From NCBI GenBank assembly GCA_014925825.1, contig JACGCK010000075.1, forward strand, positions 124,001 to 188,000: 64,000 nucleotides of DNA, read 5' to 3'. Position 1 is the stretch's first letter; the number at the start of each line of letters is the position of its first letter. The notes under the pieces are model-generated. The model was not told the DNA's origin and ran no database searches. It was given only the letters and a program-made list of their open reading frames with translations. Made by a program: the position numbers and the translations under genes. Positions 31,826 to 42,883 of this stretch are shown here, in pieces. Source of the DNA: Pholiota molesta (lineage: Eukaryota > Basidiomycota > Agaricomycetes > Agaricales > Strophariaceae).

Positions 31826-31921
31826 AGTGAGACCTTAAATATTTATATCAGTAGATAGCTACATGCAATCTGATTCCAAATATCTTGTTTTTGTACCTTA
31901 GCTATAGACCCCTGATAGCAT
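31826..31921 (+). repeat. E1 left terminal repeat
   Basis: Outer block AGTGAGACCTTA, inner block TAGCTATAGACCCCTGAT. Most like the left end of E2. Confidence 0.65.
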
Positions 31922-32169
31922 GGAAGGGAGACAAGGTTATTGCGGCACAGTGCCGAAGCACAGCCACAGTTTCGGCATCATCATCATTGTTTTCCGTCTG
32001 GGTAAGGGACTCATTCAGTCTAGTTCAAGTCTAGTTCAAATATGGTGTCCATACTAATGCTACCCATGTTGATCAGAGACAAGCAAGGCAGAGAAAGATA
32101 TGATAATCATATTCAATATTTTTATTGATAGGTACACAGTGACAGGTATTCTTATTCTACAGCCTACAG

Positions 32170-32995
32170 ATCATACTAATGGGCGCCTGAGTGGCACCCT
32201 CGACGTTGAAACGTTGACAGTCAAAGCCACACTATTGCAAGCACCTTCCATCTCAATGCGAAACCGCTCCTCCTCCAGCCGCTTCGCTTCTTCCTGAAGC
32301 CGGGCTTCCTCCTGCTGAGCAGCAAGACATGCCTGTGCTTCTTCAGCAGCTAGATGTTCGGCGGCCAGGCGAGTGCCTCGAGCAGCGTGAGTATCGGGAT
32401 CCGGATCCATTTGCAGGGCTCTTCTGAGGGCGATGGTGGGTCGCGAGAATGCCGCGATGTCGCCTGAGCATCTTTAGCGCGTTGTCACCCTTGAGACGTC
32501 GCCACGTCCTCTCTGCGAGTTTCTCCTGATGGTGGTCCTCTTCACGCTCTCTCTGCACCCGACGTTCGGAGGATTTTCAGCGGGACAGTTCGCGCTTGAT
32601 TCGAGCCTTCTGTTCGGACTCAACATCTGCTTTCGCCTCCTTCGGGTGCCTCGTAGAGTTCGGCCTTCGTAGGAGACTGATGCATCCTTGACGCCGCGGT
32701 CGACAATCTTGCGGGCATTGGCGAGCGTGTTATGGAAGCTGTGGAGAATCTGGCGCTCAGAACGGGTTCGGTATTGAGATAAAGGGGAGGCGCAGACTTC
32801 CGCCTGCGGCTGAGGCGCTGCGTAAGGTGGGGTGACGGCGTGTAATCGCCAATCCGGTGTAGTGTTGGAGAAGGGGACAATGCATTCGCGAGGTTTAAGT
32901 CGAGGTCCAGGAGTCATCGAGGGCAAGGGCGAACGGCGGGTCATCGTTGTCGACATGCTCAATGTCATTGTGGGCATCACACGCGGTCGACCCAC
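32170..32995 (-). pseudogene. Captured gene fragment(s) of unknown origin, coiled-coil part
   Basis: Minus-strand frames include an Ala/Glu/Arg-rich coiled coil (EEARLQEEAKRLEEERFRIE) and a separate frame with SQYRTRSERQILHSFHNTLA. The pieces change phase repeatedly. Near 33000 the sequence switches to the permease fragment, so this is a junction of two sources. Confidence 0.4.
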
Positions 32996-32999
32996 GAAC

Positions 33000-34330
33000 G
33001 CCTCGCAGTCAATTTGTCATATCCGAAGCCTGTCAAGAATAAGTTAAGACTAAAGATGATGTTGCAGCTGCGCCGGGACTCACCCAGGATGATGAAGAGG
33101 ATCGTGAGTACGGTGAAACCCATGAGTTGGATAGGCTTGCGGCCCCACTTGTCAATGAGGAGGAAGCTGGCCCAGTATCCCGGGATCAGACCAGCGGCGG
33201 AAAGAATTAAGTTTCCAATGCAAATGTTGTTCAAGTTATCGTATACAGCAGATAGCCATCAAGATGATACCAGAGTTCAGACCAGGTCCAAGACCGTAGA
33301 AAGCAATCTACAAAATTCGAGATCAGTTTATGTGCATCTACATCATAAACAAAACATACACCGAGAGCGAACCAACTGTAAGCAGTTCCGAAAAGAATCT
33401 TGAAGTTCTCGAGCTTTCCGAAGTGTTCCCTGAAATCCGCCCAGCTGGCCTTTGGGACTTCAATGCGTTGGACAAAGGCATCATCGTCGATGTTGTTCTT
33501 CCTTCCGGGAACGACGGCCTGGATATCAGTGGCAGCCTGATCGATGTTGCGCTCAATATCCATGGTGAAACGGGGTGTCTCAGGAATGGTCAAACGGAAA
33601 TACAAGGCAATGACTCCGGGAACAGCGCCGAGACCGATAAGGAGACGCCACATGAAATTTACCGAGTGCAAGTTCTGAACATCAGGCTCGGCGAGAATTG
33701 CGGACTTGTAAGCAGCAGTAACGATGAAGCCAACCAGAGCGGCAGCTAAAAGTGTACTCGAGTTTAGTTTCACGCAAAATATCAATTAAATGTTTACTCA
33801 CTGAAGTTTCCCCAGCCCCGGTTGGCGAAGACAGCAGTCATCATACGACCTCAAATCTTGGTAGAGGCGAACTCTGAAGAAATGACGGCGCTCAAAGATA
33901 ATCACCTCCAATGCCAACCCCCATCTATCGTAAAAGTTGTAAGGCGGAGCATGTCAAGGGAGAAACGATACTTACAATGAAGCGCCATACGACCAAGACA
34001 CCAATGATGTGGATGGCAGGGCATTTCCAGAAAGGGCTTGCGCGAAAGTAGCGATAATAATGATCATCAGCTCAACCCCATCTAAAGGATGTTCAGTTAA
34101 AGATGAGAGCTTGAAGGACAGGCCAACTTACACATCTTCTTACATCTTCTTGCGTCCGAGCCGATCCGCCAGATAACCGAAGAGCAATTGGCCAACTAAT
34201 GTACCGACCGGACTAGCAACCTTGACACCAAGATCCTGTTGCTTGTTGAGCGCTTTGAGAGGTTTTCCTGTTCCGTATACGTAGCCAACATCGTAGAAGC
34301 GATGTTGATTGCAAAGATGTCGTAGCTGAA
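33000..34330 (-). pseudogene. PHO84: Fragment of a PHO84-type inorganic phosphate permease (MFS)
   Basis: Read on the minus strand, the order matches the permease: YDIFAINIASTM (early helix), KALNKQQDLGVKVASPVGTL and LFGYLADRLGRKKM; then AALVGFIVTAAYKSAILAEP, FMWRLLIGLGAVPGVIALYF, RLTIPETPRFTMDIERNID, KILFGTAYSWFALG, AAGLIPGYWASFLLIDKWG and GFGYDKLTA at the end. The protein would be a 12-helix plasma-membrane proton/phosphate symporter. Here the N-terminal and C-terminal parts are missing and there are frame breaks (for example near 34300 and before 33235). Introns remain, for instance GTGAGT at about 33800 to TTTTAG at 33746, so the copy was made from DNA rather than mRNA. It lies wholly inside the inverted repeats of E1. 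Confidence 0.8.
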
Positions 34331-35244
34331 CGATGATTTGGGCCGCCAGCGATGCACTAGGCCTCCCGCGGCATCGAACACGGCGCCTGGTGCCCTTGGC
34401 GTTGTCGCCCAACGCGCTTCACAGGGCTTGGTCCATCGTCGTTGCTGCTAGGCCATGGGCGGGAAGTGCACCACTTGGGAGCCGTGCCGGCACAAGGTGG
34501 GAGGCGGTGACGAGATCTGAGATCGTCGTCTCGTGTAGATAGTCAAGCCACGGTGTGAAGGATTGGAAAAGCGTGGGGCGCAGGCGTCCGGGTGCGAAGT
34601 GCTTTCGAGCCCTGCGATATAAGCGGATCGTCAGCTGGAGCTGCGTGCCGTGGCAATGAGTGCAGAGGTACTGGCCTCGCGTCGTGTCGTGCTCGCTGGC
34701 TTCCCCTCGTACGGCGCCCTCTGCCATTCCGCCATTCCGTCTGAGCTCAAGCTGGTATCTTCCGCCCCGAGCGCCTGGAAAGGCCGTAATCGACAGACCG
34801 TGGTGTGAGGAGAGCAGATATGGGTGATAGGTGTCGTTCGTCGTCATGCACCATCGCCGCCGTTTGTTGTCGTCTCCGTCCGTCGTTGTCCGTCTCTATC
34901 CGTTGTTCGTGGTGGGACAGGCGCAGTGGGGCCCCGCATTGTGGAATTGCGGAATCTGATCGACGGCATACAACTGGTACAGCTACAGCTTCTCCGCGCC
35001 GGGAATTCTCCATGCGTAAATTACGGCGCCCTTCCCGGACGATGTTGATGGAGAGGAAGGAGAGCGGGGCTTTGTGCGCCTGGATGACATTTGCGACGTT
35101 TAGCGAACAAGTGTAAAACAGGACATTGCCTGACCGATTGTGCGAGGCAGGCGCGGCTGATGTGGATGCTGCTGCAGGAGTGCCGGCCGGCGAGGGTGCA
35201 CCTGCGAGTGGGGAGGTTGGAGAGGGTGTGGGAGAGGGATACAT
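34331..35244 (-). pseudogene. Captured GC-rich sequence of unknown origin
   Basis: GC-rich compared with the flanks. Minus-strand frames include YLCTHCHGTQLQLTIRLYRR and a Pro/Ser/Ala-rich piece (34747-35244) but no known domain. Likely one or two further captured fragments; the sources are not recognised. Confidence 0.35.
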
Positions 35245-35374
35245 GGGTGCGTTTTCTGTAGGAAGAATGTGGCAGGAGTCTGGTAGAGGAGCAAGGCAGA
35301 GCGGTGCTCACGATAATCGATCACAATCGGAGTTTGAAATTCGTCAATGGCATCGGTCTTCACTTGCCTCTGTA

Positions 35375-35466
35375 GCATCAGGGGTCTATAGGTAAGGTAT
35401 AAAATAGAGATAATCATACTTAATAAACTCAATACTGTCAGATCTGTAGATAACTAAGGTCTCACT
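35375..35466 (-). repeat. E1 right terminal repeat
   Basis: Inverted relative to the left end; contains AGGGGTCTATAGGTAAGGTA and ends TAAGGTCTCACT. Most like the right end of E2. Confidence 0.65.
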
Positions 35467-35573
35467 GTATTAATGGTGGAGAAATGTTGAGCATCTACAT
35501 ATCCCAAAGCCATAAGATAACAACACCAAATAAGGTCGGGTGCTGCCTTCACCGTTAAGTAGTTCATGTATCC

Positions 35574-35662
35574 CTGAGACCTTAGAAATTTAAACCAGTA
35601 GAAAGCTACTGTACATCTGATTCTGAGCATATATAATTCATAGCTTAGCTATAGACCCCTCT
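35574..35662 (+). repeat. E2 left terminal repeat
   Basis: See E2. Shares TCTGATTC and TAGCTATAGACCCCT with the E1 left end. Confidence 0.6.
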
Positions 35663-35993
35663 CCACATAAGTATACACTGAACACGATGTGGGCCCGCCA
35701 GTGCGTGCGTACAAGCCTCAAATTTGCTCACAATTCAACTTGATTTTAACATGAGCTTACTGGGCGATATAGGAAGCCAAAATCTATATAATTGGATTTG
35801 GTTCTCTAGAACGACAAACGAAATATAAAAGTACATCATTTGATCAACAGATTCATCTTGCAGGCAATGACATGACTCGATAAGAAATAAGCGCAGATTT
35901 GATATTCCCGCAAATAATCTAGAAGTGAAGAAACGATCAGAACAAGTGGGGACAAAAACTAGAGAGAGAAAAATCTTACCTTCAAGCTCGCAG

Positions 35994-38716
35994 TTAATTA
36001 TCAGAGTCTTCAGCGGAAAGTATACCATGAAGGATAACAAAGTGCAGATTGAAGTTAATGATCAAGTCGGAAGGTTGAATAGGAGTTGCAGGGGAATGCT
36101 GATCGTCATTCTTTGAAACAAAAGTGTTGACAGTATGAGCGACAGTCACTATAGCCTGAGGAGGGAGATCTGTCGCTTTTGGCCAACCAGGCCTTTGATA
36201 TAATGGTAATTTGCGAATTTCATCAAAGCTGGCTTGATCGAAGGCAAAGCCCATCTCCCGTGCATCATAGATAGGGACTGAAGTTGATTAGATATACGAG
36301 CAGAAATCTGAAGCAAATCTTATTACTCACCATCTACTTCATGATCAAGTTGGAGAGGTAAGTGACCGTGGTACCAAGCCTTTGAAGTGTTTGCGCCAAA
36401 GGCATTATTCTCGTTCTTTCGAACCAAGTATTTGGCCCGTATCTTGAGGGGAGTCTGGAAATCTAAAGTTTGGTCAGTGGAAGTGATGCTGAAGCAAACA
36501 AAAGTGGCGGTCACTCACCACGGCCACTTGAAAAGCCTACAGCCCCATGCTTAAGAGTCGAAAAGGTAAGAGTAGTCACGTTTGCAACAGGGCCGAACAA
36601 AGAAGACCGATTGTACTTGCTGCCAAGGTAATCGACATAACGGTCAAATTGATCGTCAAAGGGGATGATACTAATGCGCCGAATCGCCTCGCCGGTCTGT
36701 TTGAATGCAGGAGATTTAATATCACAAGATTGTACACTTCCCGTTATAAGTGACAAAGCCAGACGAGATGTCTCTTTGATGACAAGCTGATTCTGCCCGT
36801 TAACTTCAGTGATAGCAATTGGAGCTCTTGCCAGATTGACGAATGGAGTTGTGGCGAGCGAGCCAAAATTGAGAGCAAGAGACAAAGATCTATAGTTGTG
36901 AGTTAGTAATTATAAGAACGCATCATGTAAAATATCAGAGCATACTTGGCAGACACTGGAGAGAGGTCTTTAGAGACCGCATCGAAGTTGATGCGAGCAT
37001 TATAATCTGGATTACTGGCTTGGCCTGGATCAACCTGCTTCCGCTTGTTTCCATAACTAAATATTGTGCAAGAAATTCTAGGAAATGGAGTATTAGAAAT
37101 TACTGGCTACAGGTGAGAATAAGGGACGTACGGAGGTTGCTCTAAAGTCAGGGGAGCCCCAGCTGAGGCTGGTCCTGCTGGAGCATTGCCGAGTTCATCC
37201 GCACTGAAATTCAAAGAAATGAGCAAGGACATTATAATAGAAGCAGCATAAATAAAGTTGATAGCTGAGATGACAATGCCACTCGTACCTGGGGGGCCAT
37301 TCATTGGGAGTGGACTGTTTGACATTGGCGACGGTGTGGTTAGAAATTTCGCCATCACTTCTGTCGGATGTGGTCATCGAACAATACTTAGTAATATACA
37401 GCACATAAAATTGGATTGAAACGCACAATGCCTTTTCGGAAACTTGGCGCCTTTTCCCTCTGCCATAATTCTATCAGTAAACACAGGAGAGATATAAAAT
37501 TCAATAAAGATTGAACAGACTTTGCCTTTGCGTTGCGTCTTGCATAGTCCCTAGCCATTCATTTAATTGAATTAATAATCGATTCATCCTATACAGGTAG
37601 ATGGATACGCACTTGGTGTCTTCAATAGCATTATCAGTTGGAGACTCTACCTCGGAAGTGGGATTTTCTGCGCGATGTTTGGTTGGCTTCTTAGGAGACC
37701 TATTTACAGCAAAGCAATATTAGAATCAAGAAATATAATTCAATTAAACAATGATGCAACGCACTTCTTTCCCTTTGCTTTTCTGTGAAAATTAGACCGA
37801 TATTCAATCAAAAGTTGGAAACATAGTAGGCATATATGTGACGTACTTTTTGGGGGAAATTCTCTCCGGTGGATCGGAGCTCTCTTCAGCATCAAGGGCA
37901 TCGAGCGCCTTGATCATGCTGCCATTGGCAATGGCTTTCTCGCTAGGTCTTCTGCTATGTTTCAAATGAGATAAATTAAAGAAATGAATATGGAGAGGCA
38001 ACATACTTCCTTTTACCAGAACCCGAGGACCCAACATTGGGTATGAGTGATGCCTCTGGAGACGTAGCGATTTGCATCATTTCTTCATCACTGTAAGCAA
38101 TATGAATTTAGAAACTGGTCAAGTATAGGACAATAAGAGCTACTCACGAATCAATTGACCCAAAGAAGAGTTGGCGTCCAACGAGATGACGTGTCATTAC
38201 GCCAACTTGTCTGGATCTGAAGTCATAAATTTATAAGACATAAATAAATGTAGAATTAATCAAAAACATACGTGATTTGAACAGGATCGTCCAAAGGCCC
38301 TATGGCCTTCTTGCAGAACTTGGGTTTCTTGACGCTGCTGGGAGTAACGGGTGGTTTCTCCACGATCTCCCTGAAAACAAGTAAGATATGGATTTTGAAC
38401 TTGAAAATAAAGAACATACGCAACAGAGCTGTCGCTTGCGCTATGGTCATCGATTGAAGGCGTAACAGATTTGGCCTTGCGCTTCTTGGAAGGTCTAGTA
38501 GGAGTGAGAAAAGAAGATAAGTCTGAGTTTTGTATATGGGAGGCAGCCACGTACTTTTTTCCCTTAGGCTCCTTGAGCATCTTGGGCTCGTTCACCGAAT
38601 GGTCGGATTCGGTGGATGGACTGCGAAGAAGATATAGCATAAGTAACATAATAATACACACAGAAAGGTTCAACATACGAGCGTGCGCGTTTGGCAGAAG
38701 ACAATTTGGTGGACAT
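35994..38716 (-). CDS. Uncharacterised multi-exon gene with basic N-terminal half
   Basis: The start is MSTKLSSAKRARS at 38716. The first ten or so exons are short (30-110 bp) and rich in Lys, Ser and Pro (PSKKRKAKSVTPSIDDHSAS, KPPVTPSSVKKPKFCKKAIG, SPKKPTKHRAENP), resembling a disordered nuclear region. The C-terminal half looks folded: SLALNFGSLATTPFVNLA, AIRRISIIPFDDQFDRYVDY, SSLFGPVANVTTLTFST, NNAFGANTSKAWYHGHLPL and FDEIRKLPLYQRPGWPKATD, ending INFNLHFVILHGILSAEDSD. Introns are about 45-65 bp and splice sites look regular. I recall related proteins in many Agaricomycetes, function unknown. It sits inside E2, divergent from the gene at 39581, suggesting joint expression. No break was noticed. 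Confidence 0.6.
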
Positions 38717-39580
38717 TTGGAAAATTAAGCACACAAGACGAGAGTGAGAGGTCTGGGTCTGGTTTTTTGACAAGGTAAACGGAGTAGAAATGCGGGGATT
38801 TCTAACGTCGCAAGAGTAGAATTTCAGCACTTATAGTAACCAGTAAGTACGTCATAGATTGCTCATAGATTGCTGGAATGTATGCCACCACAAGGTACTG
38901 ACATCGTCGAAGATTATCAAGTAAGAATTTTTAAAAAAAAGAAGCAACCAAATAGACATAAAATTTAGTAGAACAATGCGATGTATGGCCCTGTCATTAG
39001 CTAATGGATTTTCTTCCAAAAAAAAACCCATAACTGGGCTGCAAGGAACTCGCATGAGATAAATCACCGACCCCAAGTTACATATAGGAGGCCAAAATGC
39101 TTGGGAATGGGAGATAGGGCAAGGATTGAAAGGATCGGAAATTAATTAGAAGTGCCGCAGATCCTAAAGGCACTTGACGAGCGCTAAAAGCTAAAAATCA
39201 TGTGGGAGGTAAATTAAAAGTTAAATATAGAACTGCTAGGAGGATCAGCGTCAGGTCACCCGGCATGATAAGGCACATGCTGTGCACTAAAATCAGGTTT
39301 CTGAAGTTAAATATAGCTTCAGAAGACGATCAGCATTAAGTCACTGGTACAGTGAGGTTGTGCGTCATATTTAACTTGGTAATTGAGATGATAAAAAGAC
39401 TTCAGATTATTTTCCTTTAATGGATGAATTTATCACTGAGATTCAGATCTCAATATCAGATGGATCTCAGTGACATAGCTATTCATAGCTATTCGAAAAC
39501 AAATTAGCCTCCTTTGATCCCATTTTGCATGATACTAGTATACACGACGCGACGATATACAACCTCAGCTTCTCACAAAT
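38717..39580. promoter_or_regulatory. Shared intergenic region of the divergent E2 genes
   Basis: AT-rich, no gene seen. Two imperfect ~42-bp direct repeats, 85 bp apart (about 39218-39260 and 39303-39345), share AGTTAAATATAG, GATCAGC and AGTCAC. They could bind a regulator of both genes; this is inference. Confidence 0.35.
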
Positions 39581-40808
39581 GAACAACCTTTATGACAAAA
39601 ATGCAGCAGGTGAGCTTGAATTTATGAAATTAAATCTATCCGTTAAAGCGACTATAATATCTAGTCAGCACACTTATTCGACTGAGAGAAGAGAGGATGG
39701 ACAAGAAGGAGGGTGTTTTGGACTTGGGCCGCATGTTTGATGTACGTGCTCTAGCTGTGCGGGCGAAACATTCCAGCTGAAACTGTTATAGGATGGTCTG
39801 ACTTCTGAAAGCTACGATGCTGTGCAAACCGCAGAAGGGGGCTGGCGCCTAGTCAATGCAGGGGGGACAGCTCAAGCGGCAGAAGAGACCGTTGTCTCTT
39901 TCCAGGGCATCATTTATAAAATGGACCTTCCTCCGTTCGAGGAAAAAATCGGGTATGTCTTGAATGCGACTGCTTCATGGTTAGTATTGATAATAATGTA
40001 AAAAATAGTGCGAGCAGTAAGCAGCTCAAATACCTTCGCCAAAGCTTAACTGTAACGGCTTTGAACAACGGTATTTACGACCAAATTATTGAGAACATTG
40101 CGACAGTGCATGGCATATTTGGACGCTCTGTTGGATTGAAAAAGCTCCAACCCTGTTCTATTTCCTCTTCTTTAGACGACGTCCTCGTTATTGAGACGGC
40201 CAATCGTTACTTTACTCCAACGAAGGATGCTAATGGTGTACAGACCTTGGACCTGACCGCAGACATTGATCCGCATAGGTTTTTGTCTATGGCTGCTGGA
40301 AATGACTACGTCCACACACAAGATAACAGCGTGCTGTACTACAAACAAAAGGACGCGAAGAGTGGTGGACCTTGCGGGTAAGTAATCTGGCTAAAATTCG
40401 CTCCAAATATTAACGAAGAAATTGTAGTTACATATATATGCCTCCAGTCTCATTCCAAGTTGGAGATATTGTTGAAATTCAGGCGTCATTCTCGATGTAT
40501 CCTCTTCGAGAGAGTAAATTCAAGACTGCTCTAGTACTTCGAAGCATTCTTTTGCTGGATGCTAGCCATACGAACGTAAGTCGGGTCAATAAACATGAAC
40601 TTAAATGTCACTAACATATGTATGTCAGAATGCAACAATTCTCCAGACCTCAGCTACCTTTAAGAAGCAAGATGTTCGTCCGGTGACCTTGAAAAGACGT
40701 GTTGGGTATGGAAATTCTCCAGATATGCAACTTTCTGCTACGCGTAACAAGCTCCAGAGAATGGAGATTGACGATCATACAAACTTTTCGACTAAAAAGC
40801 TTGATTAA
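39581..40808 (+). CDS. Uncharacterised multi-exon gene
   Basis: A likely start is MNNLYDKNAA near 39581 (an upstream ATG near 39530 is possible). Exons follow: STLIRLREERMDKKEGVLDL; DGLTSESYDAVQTAEGGW and KMDLPPFEEKIG; then QLKYLRQSLTVTALNNGIYD, DVLVIETANRYFTPTKDANG, DPHRFLSMAAGNDYVHTQDN and VLYYKQKDAKSGG. The last exons are YMPPVSFQVGDIVEIQASF, LRESKFKTALVLRSILLLDA and a basic tail ending FSTKKLD. Donors GTGAGC (39610), GTACGT (39740) and GTAAGT (40379) are visible. The family is recalled as frequent in mushrooms and uncharacterised; the end resembles a small beta-rich domain but this is a guess. Inside E2, divergent from the previous gene. Confidence 0.55.
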
Positions 40809-40987
40809 ATTCTCAATCAGCTACAATATATGTAAAGATGAACATGTATATATCTGAAATGTACACGAGATATTTCTTCTATTTGATTTATCTTATCTCC
40901 TGGCAATTTCATGGCTCGCTTTACGTTTTGAAACTGGATGACTAAGCTATTATGGGCGATAGAAACCTTGACCTGCCTCTGTGCCCT

Positions 40988-41076
40988 CAGGGGTCTATAG
41001 CTAAGGTATAAAATACACACAATTATATTCAATATATCTATAGCTATCTAATGACACAAATTTCTAAGGTCTCACT
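40988..41076 (-). repeat. E2 right terminal repeat
   Basis: Contains AGGGGTCTATAGCTAAGGTA and TTTCTAAGGTCTCAC, inverted relative to 35574-35662. Confidence 0.6.
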
Positions 41077-41269
41077 TGAGTATGCAGCCTCCTGCAGCGA
41101 GTGCAGCTGAGGGCTGCCAACTGCTGCCAACTGGACCCGTGGGGACGGGTGACGTCACACCATCACAGCGCACCCATGGGCTGCAGAATATTTCCTTCGT
41201 CATTTTCCCTCACACACTTTTCAGAGAGATTGGTAAAGTACATACTAATGTAGAGTAAAATAATATCTT

Positions 41270-41308
41270 CCATCCCATATACATATTGTACCTTAGCCAT
41301 AGACCCCT
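41270..41308 (+). repeat. Third copy of the E1/E2 inner terminal block
   Basis: ATTGTACCTTAGCCATAGAC followed by CCCTCG matches the inner block of the E1 left end (GTACCTTAGCTATAGACCCCT) in the same orientation. No outer GTGAGACC block precedes it and no inverted partner was found to the right, so it is a solo or decayed end. Confidence 0.5.
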
Positions 41309-41339
41309 CGACCTACAGTCCGCCATTTATTGTAAGTAC

Positions 41340-42560
41340 TTGGTATAACAGGCCTATTTTAAACTCCGCACGTCGCTGTTTCAATCGACTGATCACTCAG
41401 TACCTCATTTCATGTTCAACCACATCCTCCACCTTCAACCATCGCCATGCCGGACCCATCACAGAGTCGTCCTCTGGCACACGGCATAAGCTCAAGCGCA
41501 GCTTATGTCGCTCTGGGCTCCCATGCGCAGGGCTCCAGATGCCAAGGGCCATAAAGCTCCGGCTCGTTCGCGCGCGCCGCAAGACGAAGGAAAGGGGAGC
41601 TGGAGAGCGAGCGAAGGGAAGACCCGGGATGCGGAAAACCACCAGGTGCGCGCGAAAGAAACCCCTCGACTCGACCGCGCATAATACGATTCATAAGGCC
41701 ATAGCAGTCGACGACATCGATCGAGGACAACGATGCCGCCGAAGCCTCGGAATCCTCGCCGTTGCGACACCCGCCGTTCCCCCTCGCCCTCGACCGCTCT
41801 CCTCGATGACGATCAGTTGAAGGTAGGATGGGACGTACAAAGCGGGTGGGAAACGGCGTAAGGGTGCATATACGGGTTGTCCGAGCTCATGGCAGCGCTC
41901 TGTCTGCGACGAGTTGACGACGCGTCGGGACCGCAAGGCATTTAGGACCGGCCTCTCACCGCTTACCACCACACCCACCACATCTTGTTCCCACCGCCTC
42001 CCATCTTGCGCCGTCCCACCGCATGAACCTTCACTTCCGGCCTGGATACGCGGCCTGGGCATCGATGACGACGCCAATCGACGGGACGGCCGCGCCATCC
42101 GGCCGCGCCATCTGAAGCGCCTAGCGCGACGAGGACAAGTCCGCCAGACAGCGCCAGACCCAGCAATCAATGCAGCAGGAGGTGTGGTTGGGTGCTTTTA
42201 GATGATAACAAGGTAAGCGGCCTTCCTTTGTGCAGAATTCATACTTACCTCTGCCATGCCAATGCTGCAGTTCTCGGCACCCATCACCCACCACTTCCTC
42301 CAATCCCCATGACCTCATGCAATACGGCTCGCAAGACCACAGCAGCCGAGACGTCATCGACGACGACGGCGCCCGCCATTGCCCATTGCAACACCCGCCT
42401 CTTGCCCCCACCCTCGACGAATCTCTCGTCGACATCGATTACAGGCATTAGCGACGGCGCGAGCCAGGGTTAGATAGCATGACAGGGACGTAGTATGAAA
42501 CAGAGACACCGGGCGCGATGCCGCGGGACCGCGTATACGGTACAGTACGTCAGAGCGCGT
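41340..42560. other. GC-rich region without a confident gene
   Basis: Overlapping frames up to 159 codons on both strands contradict each other. Composition resembles the inside of E1 and the 26.5-28.9 kb region. It may be captured sequence behind the third terminal block, but no source gene is recognised. Confidence 0.35.
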
Positions 42561-42883
42561 TGCAGCGGTGTGCAATAATGTACTTATAATTATGCACTCA
42601 AATATACATGTTTTATAAAACCTACAGAAGTATAAATGCTATAAGTAACATACATAACCTTAGTAGTGCGATAAAATAGAGAGAAAAACAAAGAGCGATG
42701 TAGCATACATGTTGCTCTTTCCTTTGATTCTATTTTTATCACATTTAGAGGTACAGCGGGCCGAATGGAATGGCGGGCCGGCGCGTTTAGCGTAACAGCT
42801 GCCAGAATTTTGGCCCATCTGGTTGATATAAGAACGAGTCTATATACATAGACTCGTAACTTCTTGCACCATCCAAAACATCG

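Larger units (their letters stand above)
31826..35466. mobile_element. TIR element E1 carrying captured host gene fragments, 3.6 kb
   Basis: The left end (AGTGAGACCTTA at 31826, then CTTAGCTATAGACCCCTGAT at about 31902) and the right end (its inverted counterpart, finishing TAAGGTCTCACT at 35466) form imperfect inverted repeats of about 90 bp. The outer 12 bp and the inner block are conserved; the middle is not. No clear target duplication was found; TA lies near both ends. Inside are at least three unrelated minus-strand gene scraps, including a phosphate permease piece. This is the make-up of a Pack-type, gene-capturing non-autonomous transposon. Confidence 0.65.
35574..41076. mobile_element. 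TIR element E2 with two divergent unknown genes, 5.5 kb
   Basis: The left end (TGAGACCTTAGAAATTT at 35574, then AGCTATAGACCCCTCT near 35648) and the right end (AGGGGTCTATAGCTAAGGT at about 40990, then AAATTTCTAAGGTCTCAC ending 41076) are inverted and of the same family as those of E1, which lies only ~107 bp to the left. Between them sit a leftward gene (35994-38716) and a rightward gene (39581-40808) with a shared intergenic region. Neither protein shows a transposase motif that I can recognise. E2 could be the autonomous partner of E1, or another capture element carrying whole genes. Confidence 0.55.

Noticed and set aside
33014..33749. Plus-strand frames (129 and 139 codons) over the permease region
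   Set aside because: The minus strand matches the phosphate permease blocks in order; the plus frames are shadows.
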